Part shown: positions 34,126 through 43,276 of the stretch, in pieces
Numbering within the stretch: the first letter of the stretch is position 1
Layout of the letters: every line of letters starts with the position of its first letter
Assembly: GCA_041600415.1 (NCBI GenBank)
Contig: JBFIKF010000009.1
Coordinates: 1 to 47,682, forward strand
DNA: 47,682 nt
From: JBFJKD01 sp041600415
Lineage (GTDB): Bacteria; Pseudomonadota; Gammaproteobacteria; Pseudomonadales; Porticoccaceae
Reading direction: 5' to 3'
The notes under the pieces: generated by a model
What the model saw: the letters and a program-made list of their open reading frames with translations, nothing else
The model's database searches: none
What the model was told of the DNA's origin: nothing
Program-made: the position numbers and the translations under genes

Positions 34126-35295
34126 ATGGCAGAGACTGCGGCTCAAAATCCTGTCCAGTTAAGCGTGGTGGCTCGGGTAACCACATTACCCCACTTGCTA
34201 TTTGCGGCGTTACCAGTGGTCGGTTACCTGCTCGGTGGCGGTATCTACCACTGGCTGGGGGTGTTCGTGTTGGTGGGGCTTGCGCTTATCGACCCCATCG
34301 TCGGCACTGACGAAATCAATCACGATGAGGCCCACGAGGTGGCACTCAAGGAAAAGTTGTTCTACCGCGCCATGCTGTGGGTAACGCTACCAGCGTCTAT
34401 TTTGGTGACGTTGTTTGGACATTGGCTATTGACCCAGACCAGTCTTACCCTGTGGGAGATGGTCGGCTTTCTGCTGTCGTTGACCCTGGCAACGGGGTTT
34501 TTGGCCACCACTGCCCACGAACTGTGTCACCACACCCAGCCGGTTGATCGACTGATCGGCGATCTGGTGTTTATGCCGATTTTTATGTGTGATTTTCACG
34601 TCTATCACAACTTTATGCACCACATACACGCCGCCACCCCCAACGACCCGGCCACCGCGCGCTATGGTGAAAATGCCTACCCGTTTATGGTCAAAAGTAT
34701 CGTGGCAAAAACGCGCATGGCGTGGCAAATAGAAAAGCAACGCATGCAGGCCAATGGCAAACCGACCTGGCACCCCAGTAATTTAATGGTCCGGTTTATC
34801 GCCCTTCAGGCCGCATGGCTGGCGTTGCTGGTATCCCTGTTTGGGCTCTGGTCCATTCCGATTTGTTTTGTGCAGTATCTTTTTCCGCGCTTCCTGCTGG
34901 CGGTGGGCGATTATTTGGAGCACTACGGCCTCGGGCGCAGGCAGTTGCCCGATGGCAGTTACGAAGCGATGCGCCCCAACCACGCCTGGGACGATAGCGC
35001 CACAGTGAGCAGTATGTTGTTCTGTCAAATTGACCGACATTCCGATCACCACGCAAATGTGGGGCGGCCGTACCAGATTTTACGGGTGATGAAGGACGCG
35101 CCGCGTCTCCCCCATGGTTACCTCACCATGATTCCCATTGCGTTTATTCCGCCCCTGTGGCGCAAGGTCATGCATCCGATTGTCGAAGCCTACTATGACC
35201 GGGGCGAGGTGGTGCCCTATGCATTGCCGGGTGCTCTCCCAGAAAAGTATGCGGCACTTGTACCGCCGGGCTGGGGCAGGGCTACGCCCGTCTGA
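34126..35295 (+). CDS. XylM/AlkB-like membrane di-iron hydroxylase
   Basis: A 389-residue integral-membrane hydroxylase. It has the three His clusters of the alkane-1-monooxygenase/xylene-monooxygenase superfamily: HELCHH (131-136), HVYHNFMHHIH (158-168) and HSDHH (305-309). About six transmembrane helices surround them. DYLEHYGL and NHAWD match the XylM/AlkB core. These proteins hydroxylate a methyl or alkyl carbon using electrons from a reductase. ATG at 34126 follows AGAGGTG; a GTG six bases earlier is possible. The XylA-like partner gene lies 173 bases downstream. Substrate could be an alkylarene or alkane; XylM-like is favoured by the partner. Confidence 0.9.
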   Translation: MAETAAQNPVQLSVVARVTTLPHLLFAALPVVGYLLGGGIYHWLGVFVLVGLALIDPIVGTDEINHDEAHEVALKEKLFYRAMLWVTLPASILVTLFGHWLLTQTSLTLWEMVGFLLSLTLATGFLATTAHELCHHTQPVDRLIGDLVFMPIFMCDFHVYHNFMHHIHAATPNDPATARYGENAYPFMVKSIVAKTRMAWQIEKQRMQANGKPTWHPSNLMVRFIALQAAWLALLVSLFGLWSIPICFVQYLFPRFLLAVGDYLEHYGLGRRQLPDGSYEAMRPNHAWDDSATVSSMLFCQIDRHSDHHANVGRPYQILRVMKDAPRLPHGYLTMIPIAFIPPLWRKVMHPIVEAYYDRGEVVPYALPGALPEKYAALVPPGWGRATPV

Positions 35296-35468
35296 TGTCG
35301 CAGGCGGTGGTCAACCTCCAACCGGGTCGACCGATGATATCTGCGCTGGCCTGCCTGGCTGCGACCGGGTTGTATGTTGCAATGAATTCCGTATCCACCC
35401 ACTGATTGTCGCGACGAGGGCTTAGCGCCGATAATCTTCGCTGTATACACCTACGTAACGGCTTCTCT

Positions 35469-36545
35469 ATGCGCAAGCTGCTGGACAAATTTAAAACCCG
35501 CAATCAACCCTGCACGGTGACCCTTAATCCGGGTGGCGTGACCTTCGACGTGCCGAGAAATCGTACGCTATTACAGGCGGCCAACGATCAGAGCATTCAT
35601 TTTCCGCAACACTGTACGGTGGGTACCTGCGGCAGTTGTCGCTGCAAGTTGGTAGTGGGTGAAGTGCGGGCATTGCGAGATTTTTCCTACACCCTGACGC
35701 GGGCGGAAATTGACGAGGGTTACATTCTGGCCTGCCAAAGCATGTTGAAGGGGGACGCCGTAATTGAGCTCGAAAATACGGCTCCAGAGGTTACCCATCC
35801 CGCCACAGCATTCGCAGCCACCATCACCCGCACTCGTATGTTGACCCACGACATAATGCAGGTGGACGTACAGCTCGATCGCCCGATTAATTACACGGCG
35901 GGGCAATTTGCCGATCTTGGTCTGTCGGGGTTTGCGCGACCGCGTAGTTACTCGTTTGCTAATCCGGCGCCTTCCAGCACCGGTCGCGAGGTGAGTTTCC
36001 ATGTACGCCAGGTACCGGGGGGTGGTTATAGCGGCTGGCTGTTTGCACAAGACCGCGTCGGCGAACCCTGTGAACTTTATGGTCCGGCGGGGAATTTTTG
36101 GCTGCGACCGGATGCTGCGCCCATATTGTGTGTTGCCGGTGGCAGTGGCATGGCGCCAATCAAGGCGATTCTTGAGGACGCCGCGGGACAAAATATCCAA
36201 CGTCCTGTGACGTATCTGTTTGGGGCGCGGCAACAGCGCGATCTGTACTGTAGCGAAGAGATGCAGGCGCTACGCGAGCAGTGGCCCGAGACATTTCGCT
36301 ACCTGCCGATACTGTCGGAAGAACCCGACGGGTCGGACTGGCAGGGCGGGCGCGGTTTGGTGACCGACCATATTACCGGTGAGGCGGTCGGTTTCGAGCT
36401 GCGCAGTTGTCACGCGTATCTGTGTGGGCCGCCGGGAATGATCGATGCCGCGCTTGTGATTTTAGAAAAAAATGATGTTCCTGTTGAGCATATTCATTAC
36501 GATAAATTTCTCGACGCGCGGCAACTCGAGGTGGCGTCGGAATAG
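35469..36545 (+). CDS. XylA-like ferredoxin/FAD/NAD reductase component
   Basis: A 358-residue electron-transfer protein with a plant-type 2Fe-2S domain (Cys49, Cys54, Cys57, Cys89), an FAD domain (RPRSYSFANPAPSS) and an NAD domain (VAGGSGMAPIKAIL, GARQQRDLYC, YLCGPPGMIDAAL). The stretches GGGYSGWLFAQDRVGE and GARQQRDLYC match XylA of xylene monooxygenase. It should pass electrons from NADH to the membrane hydroxylase and may also serve the Rieske dioxygenases. ATG at 35469 has no strong ribosome-binding site; the frame is open 63 bases further up. It converges with the HpaB-like gene. Confidence 0.92.
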   Translation: MRKLLDKFKTRNQPCTVTLNPGGVTFDVPRNRTLLQAANDQSIHFPQHCTVGTCGSCRCKLVVGEVRALRDFSYTLTRAEIDEGYILACQSMLKGDAVIELENTAPEVTHPATAFAATITRTRMLTHDIMQVDVQLDRPINYTAGQFADLGLSGFARPRSYSFANPAPSSTGREVSFHVRQVPGGGYSGWLFAQDRVGEPCELYGPAGNFWLRPDAAPILCVAGGSGMAPIKAILEDAAGQNIQRPVTYLFGARQQRDLYCSEEMQALREQWPETFRYLPILSEEPDGSDWQGGRGLVTDHITGEAVGFELRSCHAYLCGPPGMIDAALVILEKNDVPVEHIHYDKFLDARQLEVASE

Positions 36546-36629
36546 ATTTATCCGTTGCGTAAATTGATTTGGTGATACATAAAAGAGGACGGTAGCCGCG
36601 CGTTAGCTGCCTGCTTATTTACTGCGTGT

Positions 36630-38066
36630 CTATTCCTGTGTGATTCCCGCCAGCCGCTTCGCCAGCGCGACATGGGGTGCGACATCATAGGCTGCGGCGA
36701 GCCGTTGTTTATTGGTTGCCAGACTGGTCACGTTGAACATCTCGAACAACAACTGGCGAGAACCGAACGAGTCACAGGCGTACTCCCAGGCGAGTTTGAG
36801 CATGCGAAACCGGTCCTGAGCCCGCGCATCATCGCCCACATAATAGCGATCGACCCAGGCCGCGATCTGGGGATTGTCCAGGTCGGCGCGCCCCGGTGCG
36901 GTGAGAATGCTGGCACCACACAGTTCGCGGATAAGGTGGATCACGCGCGGATAATTTTCAATGGCGAAGACCCTGGCCGCCTGTGCGAGTACGGGGTCCG
37001 GCAGCGCCAGTCCAGAGGCGGAGCGCAGTGGTTTTGCCTCGGCGGCCAGAATAAAGCTGCGCATGGTTTCCAGGTAGACTATCGCATCCGCCAGCGCCTC
37101 CCTGGCGTTGGCCTGTTGCGCAGTGCCCAGATATTCGGTGGCCGCCGCGCAGATGCCGATCAACACTTCGGCCTTGACTGCCATGCGCACCAGCACATAC
37201 CACGGACCGACATTAACCGCCCCATACAGTAGACGTCCATACAGGCTTGGATCGGATGGGTTGTCCTTGCGCAGATAGAAAACTCGATCCCAGGGCACCA
37301 GTACATTGTCAAACACGACGATGGCATCCATTTCATCCCAGTTTGCTGCCAGCGGATGATCCTGCGGATTGTTCGGCGTCAGGGGTTCCCGGCAGATAAA
37401 TTGCAATCCGGGTGTATCCGCTGGTATGGAAAAATACAGCACTTCCTCGGGGCGCAAATCGGGTCGCGGTAATGTCATACAGAGTATTTCGTTGGCGTAG
37501 GGCGTTTGGGTGCCGACGCCCTTGGCGCCCCGTACTACAACCCCCTCGGGGCGTCGCTCCACCACTTTCAGGTAGTCTGGGCGGCTTCCCGAGCGGGACT
37601 GGTGAAAGGGATCGTAGAATACGGTGCCGATGCTCTGATCGTGTTCGCGACAGAACTCAAAAAAGCGAGTAGCGTTGTCGGCATACGCTGGATCTTCCTC
37701 CGCCAACAGATTCCGGATGTCGTAGAGTCCGAGAGCGACGGTGGCGAGATGGTGGGGCAGGCGCGCCGCCACTCCGCCGGCGCGTCGCACCAGGAATTCG
37801 TACATTTTGCGCTGCCGAACCAGGTCGTCGCCGGACTCTGGTTCCAGATAGGCGATACTCACCCGGTCGCCGGTGGAGGGAGACAGCATGGTGAGCAGAT
37901 CCTGGTGTTCCGCGCAGTGCTGAAGATCGTAGACTTCGGCTACGCTGCGCGCGCAGGCGGCGAGGGCTGGATGAGTGGTGACATCATCGACCCGCTCCCC
38001 GGCAAGCCATACCCGGCGACCATCCCGCAAACTGTCGAGATATTCTTTTCCGGTGCGAACAGGCAT
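36630..38066 (-). CDS. HpaB-like FADH2-dependent monooxygenase
   Basis: A 478-residue member of the 4-hydroxyphenylacetate 3-monooxygenase (HpaB) / chlorophenol monooxygenase family, which uses reduced flavin to hydroxylate phenols. Features are RTGKEYLDSLRDGRRVWLAGERV at the N-terminus, a helical bundle, and a middle-domain VFDNVLVPWDRVFYL typical of the acyl-CoA-dehydrogenase-like fold. The C-terminal GSRQLLFEMFN segment matches HpaB. It needs a separate flavin reductase such as the one at 7268. ATG at 38066 is preceded by a GTGATGT region. A phenolic intermediate of the surrounding pathways is a plausible substrate; none is proven. Confidence 0.87.
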   Translation of the reverse strand: MPVRTGKEYLDSLRDGRRVWLAGERVDDVTTHPALAACARSVAEVYDLQHCAEHQDLLTMLSPSTGDRVSIAYLEPESGDDLVRQRKMYEFLVRRAGGVAARLPHHLATVALGLYDIRNLLAEEDPAYADNATRFFEFCREHDQSIGTVFYDPFHQSRSGSRPDYLKVVERRPEGVVVRGAKGVGTQTPYANEILCMTLPRPDLRPEEVLYFSIPADTPGLQFICREPLTPNNPQDHPLAANWDEMDAIVVFDNVLVPWDRVFYLRKDNPSDPSLYGRLLYGAVNVGPWYVLVRMAVKAEVLIGICAAATEYLGTAQQANAREALADAIVYLETMRSFILAAEAKPLRSASGLALPDPVLAQAARVFAIENYPRVIHLIRELCGASILTAPGRADLDNPQIAAWVDRYYVGDDARAQDRFRMLKLAWEYACDSFGSRQLLFEMFNVTSLATNKQRLAAAYDVAPHVALAKRLAGITQE

Positions 38067-38272
38067 ACATCACCCCCGTATTGTTTTTTTAATATCATAT
38101 TATCGCTGCTACATCTAAACAGCAGTGTCGACTGGTTCCGTCCTGTGCCGCGTCCTGTTAACAGCGCTTACGTTCCTGGCCATACTGATAGATATTACAG
38201 CTATTTGTGAGGCAAATCTTAGCGGCTCGTTGCTACGTGTGCCCATATCGGCCGTGCGCGAGAGCGTGTACG

Positions 38273-38299
38273 TTTATCACGACACACGGGCGCTATAAT
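38273..38299 (+). promoter_or_regulatory. Promoter candidate for cvfB-like gene
   Basis: A perfect TATAAT -10 box lies at 38294-38299, about 40 bases before the start codon. The best -35 is TTTATC at 38273, with a 15-bp spacer, so it is weak. The gap between the divergent HpaB-like and cvfB-like genes (38067-38337) shows no other clear signals. Confidence 0.45.
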
Positions 38300-38337
38300 A
38301 CATCTTTCGCACAGATACCCGGCGTAGAGAACCTTTG

Positions 38338-39204
38338 ATGATAACGATTGGTAAAACCCACCGATTAAGCGTGGTCAGGCTGGTGGAATTTGGTGTTTAT
38401 CTCGACGCTGGAGATCTTGGCGACGTTCTGTTGCCGCGAAAATACCTGCCCCGTGATCCGTCCGTGGGGGCTAAGGTGGAAGTTTTTCTGTATCTCGATT
38501 CCGAAGATAGACCGGTCGCCACAACGCAAAAACCCAAAGCCAGCGTCGGCGAATTCGCCTGTCTCGAAGTGGTGGATACCACACGGGTGGGCGCGTTTCT
38601 CGATTGGGGTCTCGATAAAGACGTGTTGGTGCCGTTTGCTGAGCAGCACCGACCGATGGAGGTGGGGCGCTCCTACCTGGTGTATCTGTATCTGGACCGC
38701 GCAGATGGGCGGATTACCGCCTCGTCCAAAATCGATCATTTTCTGGATGATAAGGCGCCCCACACATTCGCAGCGCGGCAGCCGGTGGACTTAATTATCG
38801 CCAATACGACCGAATTGGGATTTAAAGCCATTATCAATCACAGCCATTGGGGTCTGTTGTATAAAAGCGAGGTGCACCAACGTTTGAGTTTTGGTCAGCG
38901 TATCAATGGTTACATCAAAGGTATTCGGCCCGATGGTAAAATTGATTTAAGCTTGCAGGATGGTCCACCAGCGCGCGAAAAAAACGAGGATACGATTATG
39001 AATTACCTCGAGCAGCAAAATGGGTTTGCACCGCTGCACGACAAGTCGCCCCCCGAACTGATCGCGAATCTGTTCGGTATCAGCAAAAGCGCGTTTAAAA
39101 AAGCGCTGGGTGGGCTGTACAAAAAACGCCTTATCGTTATTCACAAAGACGGCATTCGCCTGACGAGGGATACGGGCAATCATGGGTCGGGGAGTCCCTG
39201 GTGA
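38338..39204 (+). CDS. CvfB-family S1 RNA-binding protein
   Basis: A 288-residue protein with an S1-like repeat architecture. It opens ITIGKTHRLSVVRLVEFGVYLDAGDLGDVLLPRKYLP, repeats DWGLDKDVLVPFAEQH and then GLLYKSEVHQRLSFGQRINGYIKGI, and ends in a winged-helix-like segment (PPELIANLFGISKSAFKKALGGLYKK). That matches the CvfB (virulence regulator B) family, an RNA-binding regulator. ATG at 38338 is chosen; a TTG directly before it is the other reading. The stop overlaps the yehS-like gene. Confidence 0.88.
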   Translation: MITIGKTHRLSVVRLVEFGVYLDAGDLGDVLLPRKYLPRDPSVGAKVEVFLYLDSEDRPVATTQKPKASVGEFACLEVVDTTRVGAFLDWGLDKDVLVPFAEQHRPMEVGRSYLVYLYLDRADGRITASSKIDHFLDDKAPHTFAARQPVDLIIANTTELGFKAIINHSHWGLLYKSEVHQRLSFGQRINGYIKGIRPDGKIDLSLQDGPPAREKNEDTIMNYLEQQNGFAPLHDKSPPELIANLFGISKSAFKKALGGLYKKRLIVIHKDGIRLTRDTGNHGSGSPW

Positions 39205-39731
39205 TTAACAACGATGTGTTGCGCCGTGTGCGTTATATCTTCGATTATAGCGATGCGAAAATGATCGCCCTGTTTGCTCAGGCGGACCATAAGGTCACCC
39301 GTCAACAGGTAAGTAACTGGTTAAAGAAGGACGAAGATCCCGCTTTTGTCCACTGTACCGATAAGGAGCTGGCGATTTTCCTGAATGGTTTGATTAACGA
39401 CCGGCGCGGTAAAAAAGAAGGGTTGCCATCCGTTCTGGAATCCCGTCTAACCAACAATATTATCTTTAATAAGATAAAAATTGCCCTCAGTCTTCGCGCC
39501 GATGATGTGTTATCGATTCTGACACTGGGGGGGGCGAACATCAGCCCACACGAGTTGAGTGCATTTTTTCGCAAATCGAGCCACCGCCACTACCGTGTCT
39601 GTCAGGATCAGATTCTGCGCAATTTCCTGCATGGGCTGCAACGCACCTATCGTCCGGATAGCGATGCCAAAAAACCTTTCAGGTGGGCGGATGCGTTGGA
39701 AAAATCCGTGCAAAAACCCAGTAAGAAATAG
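39201..39731 (+). CDS. yehS: YehS-like DUF1456 protein
   Basis: A 176-residue protein with two DUF1456 repeats. It shows NDVLRRVRYIFDYSD and VSNWLKKDEDPAFVHCTDKELAIFLNGLINDRRGKK in repeat one. Repeat two has RLTNNIIFNKIKIALSLRADDVLSIL and HYRVCQDQILRNFLHGL. This matches YehS of enteric bacteria, function unknown. The GTG start at 39201 overlaps the upstream stop as GTGA. It has a short Lys-rich tail. Confidence 0.9.
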   Translation: MINNDVLRRVRYIFDYSDAKMIALFAQADHKVTRQQVSNWLKKDEDPAFVHCTDKELAIFLNGLINDRRGKKEGLPSVLESRLTNNIIFNKIKIALSLRADDVLSILTLGGANISPHELSAFFRKSSHRHYRVCQDQILRNFLHGLQRTYRPDSDAKKPFRWADALEKSVQKPSKK

Positions 39732-39752
39732 GTGGTAAGCCGGTAAATGGCG

Positions 39753-40730
39753 CTACATAAACGTGGCGGGGTCCAGCTCGATATTTTTGCCGCTGCCGTC
39801 CCAGGCGGCGATCGCATCAACCTGTTTTTTCTGATCCGGACTTAAACGCCAGGATTGTGCGGTAACATTCTGCGCAATCTGTTGGGGGTTTGAGGTGCCC
39901 GCGATAACAGATGTGACGGCAGCTTCCGCCAGCAGCCAGGCGATGGCAAGTTCGAGTACGCTGTGTCCGTGATCCTGGGCAAACATACTGAGTTCGGCCA
40001 GCAAAGCTTCATTTTTTTCAGTGCGACTGATGCGAATAATCGGGCTCCCCCTGGCGCCTCGCGAATCCTCCGGTGCCGGCTGGCCGGGCCGGTATTTTCC
40101 CGACAGAAAACCGCCAGCCAGCGGAAAATAAGGCAAAAAACCAAAATTGAATTCCCGGCAAAATGGTAGCGTTTCCAGCTCCGCGTGGCGGTGCAATAAA
40201 CTGTACTGATTCTGGCAGGAGACAAATTTTTCCACTCCGAGCGCCGTCGAGATATGTAGGGTATCCCGCATCCGCCAACTGCTGTAGTTGCAGGTCCCCA
40301 GATAGCGGACTTTACCTTCTTTAACCAGGTCATCCAGCACCCGCATTATGTCTTCCTGTGGAATCCCCGGCGTTACAAAGTGAATCTGGAACAAATCAAT
40401 ACGATCGGTGCGCAGCTTGGTCAGGCTCGCTTCACACTGAGATCGAATGCGCTGCTGCGCCGATTCGCCGTCGGCAAGTTTCATCAGGTGAAATTTGGTG
40501 GCGATAATAAACTGCTCGCGCCGATCCTGAATGGCGGCGCCAATAAATGCCTCGCTCTCGCCCTGGCCATAGATAGCCGCGGTGTCAATAAAGTTGATGC
40601 CCTGGTCCTGCGCGAAGTGAATGTTTCTGATTGACGTTTGCCGGTCCAGTCGCGGTGGGCCAAACACATTGCCGCCCAGTCCGATTGCGGACAGTTTTAA
40701 ATCGGATGTGCCGAGGGTGCGGTATTCCAT
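39753..40730 (-). CDS. Aldo/keto reductase
   Basis: A 325-residue NADPH-linked TIM-barrel reductase. Catalytic residues are in the expected places: Asp in FIDTAAIYG (with Tyr), Lys in IIATKFHL, and His in DLFQIHFV. The C-terminal VIAGTSNPQQIAQN is the nucleotide-binding loop of the AKR11/12-like group. It reduces aldehydes or ketones; a role in detoxifying the aldehydes made by the catabolic genes is possible but the neighbours here are housekeeping. Confidence 0.9.
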   Translation of the reverse strand: MEYRTLGTSDLKLSAIGLGGNVFGPPRLDRQTSIRNIHFAQDQGINFIDTAAIYGQGESEAFIGAAIQDRREQFIIATKFHLMKLADGESAQQRIRSQCEASLTKLRTDRIDLFQIHFVTPGIPQEDIMRVLDDLVKEGKVRYLGTCNYSSWRMRDTLHISTALGVEKFVSCQNQYSLLHRHAELETLPFCREFNFGFLPYFPLAGGFLSGKYRPGQPAPEDSRGARGSPIIRISRTEKNEALLAELSMFAQDHGHSVLELAIAWLLAEAAVTSVIAGTSNPQQIAQNVTAQSWRLSPDQKKQVDAIAAWDGSGKNIELDPATFM

Positions 40731-40844
40731 ATGTGTGTTATCCGGACAGGAGGCGTAAACGTCGAGCCATTAACACTGATGCCGTACACCAAAATTCGCG
40801 ATCAACGCTACTCAGTTATCGCGGCTTTACCACTGCGGACCCGA

Positions 40845-41210
40845 TTAGTCCCTGGATCGCATTCTCTCTTTCAGGTTAGCGAAGGGCGAGTGGGTAGCTG
40901 GTGCCACAACCGTTTCCGCGACCGGGCCATGGCGTTCAAAGGCAGTGTACTTTGCATGCTCCTCATCGTGGCAATACACGCATAGTAATTCCCAGTTGCT
41001 GCCGTCGGGCGGGTTGTTGTCGTGATTGTGATCCACATGGTGCACCGTCAGTTCCCGCAGATTGCCTCGGGAAAACTCCCGCGCGCAGCGACCACAAATC
41101 CAGGGATAGAGTTTAAGGGCCCGTTCCCGGTAGCTTTTTTCGCGTTCGGCATTTTGGGCGCGCTGCGCCGCCAGAACGCGATCAAGTTTACCGATATCAG
41201 ACTTGCTCAA
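40845..41210 (-). CDS. yajD: YajD-like HNH nuclease-fold protein
   Basis: A 121-residue HNH protein. It has RERALKLYPWICGRCAREF, LRELTVHHVDHNHDNNPPDGSNWELLC and CHDEEHAKY, matching YajD: two CxxC zinc sites, and the HH...N...H catalytic layout. The only in-frame start is TTG at 41210 with no clear ribosome-binding site; length matches YajD (115). In E. coli YajD is of unknown physiological role. Confidence 0.88.
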   Translation of the reverse strand: MSKSDIGKLDRVLAAQRAQNAEREKSYRERALKLYPWICGRCAREFSRGNLRELTVHHVDHNHDNNPPDGSNWELLCVYCHDEEHAKYTAFERHGPVAETVVAPATHSPFANLKERMRSRD

Positions 41211-41218
41211 CGATTTGC

Positions 41219-41764
41219 TCAGGACTTGGGAGAGCTTAACACCAGCTCCCCATTAACCACTGGAATACGTTCGCCGGGCGCCTCTTTCATGCGCACAGTA
41301 CCCTCCATATCACCTAGCTGATAGCGTACGTCGTAGCCGGTAATCAAGCTGTGGGTATCCATCACCGTGCGACATTTACGTTCTGTGGTGGTGTAGGTGT
41401 TGTTGGCTTGCATGTTTTCCTGGGTTTTATTGCCGGCATAGCCGCCAGCGGCGGCCCCTGCCAGGGTGGCAACTTTTTTGCCGGTACCGCCGCCGATCTG
41501 ATTGCCGACCACACCCCCCACAATGGCGCCTGCCACCGTACCAATCACCTGGTGCTGGTCCTTCACGGGTTGTTGCTGGGTTACCACAATATCTTCACAT
41601 ACCTCCCGCGGGACGGTGCTGTCGGTAATCACGTCCTTAATTTCCAGTACGGTCGCGAAGGCCGGTCCTGGGTCGCTGTTAAGCATGCGGTAGCCACCGA
41701 CCGCGCCAACCGCTGAGGCCAGTGCCACGCCCGCCACCAGCCCGGTGAGTGTCGATTTATTCAC
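41219..41764 (-). CDS. Glycine-zipper 2TM-domain envelope protein
   Basis: A 181-residue protein with a hydrophobic N-terminal segment (GLVAGVALASAVGAVGGY) and a central glycine-zipper pair: VIGTVAGAIVGGVVGNQIGGGTGKK, then TLAGAAAGGYAGNK. A conserved Cys pair lies around the zippers (EVCED and KCRTV). This is the 17-kDa antigen/SlyB-like envelope class, often stress-induced. The start is GTG at 41764 behind GGAGG. Function at the level of outer-membrane or periplasm integrity only. Confidence 0.82.
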   Translation of the reverse strand: MNKSTLTGLVAGVALASAVGAVGGYRMLNSDPGPAFATVLEIKDVITDSTVPREVCEDIVVTQQQPVKDQHQVIGTVAGAIVGGVVGNQIGGGTGKKVATLAGAAAGGYAGNKTQENMQANNTYTTTERKCRTVMDTHSLITGYDVRYQLGDMEGTVRMKEAPGERIPVVNGELVLSSPKS

Positions 41765-41971
41765 CTTATAACCTCCGTTGTCTGAGAAAAGTCATTCGTT
41801 ATTTTTTGAGGTCAGGCTCCAGCGCCTGATTCTAACCCAGTGTACCCTTCGATAACCGTTCCTGGCACCGCCATTCTCAACGTCTTTACTCTATTTGTCC
41901 ACATACCGATCCGCCTGTAATAGAGCGACGGACGGGCGTCTCCCTGTTAGAGTCCAACATGGGGGTGCTGG

Positions 41972-42733
41972 TCAGGGATAATCCTGTCGCGTGGGCCGTA
42001 CTACCATATCGCTGATGTGCACGTGGGGCGGCTGACTCACAATGAAATGGATGGTATTAGCGATATCGTCCCCTACCAGCAGCGGGCCAAAACTTTTCTC
42101 AAACCCTTGCACCATTTCTTTACTGTAACCGGCACCCGCCTGAAATCCGCTTAACACGGCACCGGGCTCTACCAGCGTAACGCGAATACCCTTGGGTCCC
42201 ACTTCCCGGCGCAGACCTTCGGTCAGCGCGTGCACCGCGAACTTGGACGCCCCGTACACGGCGCTGAACGGAGAGATATGGCGCCCCACCACCGAGCCAA
42301 TCACGACAATATCCGCCGCGGTAGCCGGGTAACTTTTTTCCTGTGCGCCCAGCATCTTTTGCGCAGCCTTTTGCAACAGGGCAAGCGCACCGCTGACATT
42401 TACCTTCAGTACATCTTCAAACTCGGCGAGATTGGCGTCCTTTACCGAGCCACCTAATCCGCGCCCGGCGTTTACCACCACAATATCAATGGCGCCACCA
42501 AAGCGCTCGAGCGCGGTGACGAATAATTGTTCGAGCACCCCGTGATCAGCTGCATCACCGGCCACGCCGCAGAACCCCTCGCCCAGTTGCTTTTCCATCG
42601 CTGTTAACTTCTTGGCATTGCGCCCGGTTCCCACCACAGCGTACCCGGCAGCGATGAATTTTCGCGCTGTGGCTTCACCGATACCGGAGGTGGCGCCAGT
42701 CACAGCGGCTACACGAGAATATCTGGAAGTCAT
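41972..42733 (-). CDS. YdfG-like short-chain dehydrogenase
   Basis: A 253-residue SDR with the TGATSGIG cofactor motif at residues 12-19, NAG in VVVNAGRG, catalytic Ser in VIGSVVGRHI and YGASK. DIANTIHFIVSQPPHVHISDMVVRPT is typical of the C-terminus of YdfG-type (3-hydroxy acid / serine dehydrogenase) enzymes. GGAGGCACAAC precedes the ATG. It is the last ordinary chromosomal gene before the integron cassette array. Substrate unknown. Confidence 0.88.
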   Translation of the reverse strand: MTSRYSRVAAVTGATSGIGEATARKFIAAGYAVVGTGRNAKKLTAMEKQLGEGFCGVAGDAADHGVLEQLFVTALERFGGAIDIVVVNAGRGLGGSVKDANLAEFEDVLKVNVSGALALLQKAAQKMLGAQEKSYPATAADIVVIGSVVGRHISPFSAVYGASKFAVHALTEGLRREVGPKGIRVTLVEPGAVLSGFQAGAGYSKEMVQGFEKSFGPLLVGDDIANTIHFIVSQPPHVHISDMVVRPTRQDYP

Positions 42734-42789
42734 GTTGTGCCTCCGTTGTGCATGAGGATGTTTAATTATAAGAGCACGCGGCCTTTTGG

Positions 42790-42808
42790 GCAGCCCAGTA
42801 CAGGCTGC
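42790..42808 (-). other. Hairpin after the terminal cassette gene
   Basis: GCAGCC and GGCTGC form a six-pair stem with a seven-base loop directly behind the stop of the last cassette ORF. It is neither a clear terminator (no T-run) nor a recognisable attC. It may mark the distal end of the array. Confidence 0.3.
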
Positions 42809-42811
42809 AAG

Positions 42812-43153
42812 TCAGTCACGCGACTCTGCTTCGGCCGCTAATTGATCCATGGGGATTGCTATTTCTGGCGGCACTTCATTATTTAAGGCAACACCATAAA
42901 GAAGTACTAACATACACACCATAACACCGCCAAAAATTGCGACCGACCGATTTTTCACGTAATGCAGAATCGATTTTAAATTGAAACTCAGGTGACCTAT
43001 TACGGAAAGTATCATGATTAGCCCAAAGAACTTATGCACTGGGTGCATTTGAATAGTAAAAGACGGTTTCTCAATAAAAAACATCATCAATCCTGATGTG
43101 GACATCGCGAGAAATGATACAAATAACGCAACTGCAATGATTTTTCTGAACAT
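42812..43153 (-). CDS. Small membrane protein, terminal cassette ORF
   Basis: A 113-residue protein with three hydrophobic segments (about 5-25, 40-60, 70-92) and His residues at positions suited to heme or metal (MHPVHKFFG and GHLSF), which recalls DUF4405/cytochrome-b-like families. ATG lies 25 bases after the R' box of attC-A, so it is the cassette at the distal end. No attC follows its stop. Function unknown. Confidence 0.7.
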   Translation of the reverse strand: MFRKIIAVALFVSFLAMSTSGLMMFFIEKPSFTIQMHPVHKFFGLIMILSVIGHLSFNLKSILHYVKNRSVAIFGGVMVCMLVLLYGVALNNEVPPEIAIPMDQLAAEAESRD

Positions 43154-43177
43154 ATAATATCTCCAGATTGTAGATCT

Positions 43178-43276
43178 CGATAACGTTGGAGTTAACCTGC
43201 GCGCGCCTTTGACGAGCGGCGCGAGAATTTCGAAGCGCGCCGCGAGTGGCGCGTCAGGTTGAACGACTGGTTAGGC
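43178..43276 (-). repeat. attC-A
   Basis: R'' is GCCTAAC (43270-43276), R' is GTTATCG (43178-43184, imperfect). Between them GCGCGCC-rich arms and CAACCTG/CAGGTTAA arms pair across a loop around TTCGAAATTC. Length 99 bases. The preceding gene's stop codon lies in the R'' box. Confidence 0.8.

Noticed and set aside
42734..42811. A ninth attC behind the terminal cassette ORF
   Set aside because: Neither an RYYYAAC nor a GTTRRRY box is found in the right spacing; only a short hairpin is present.
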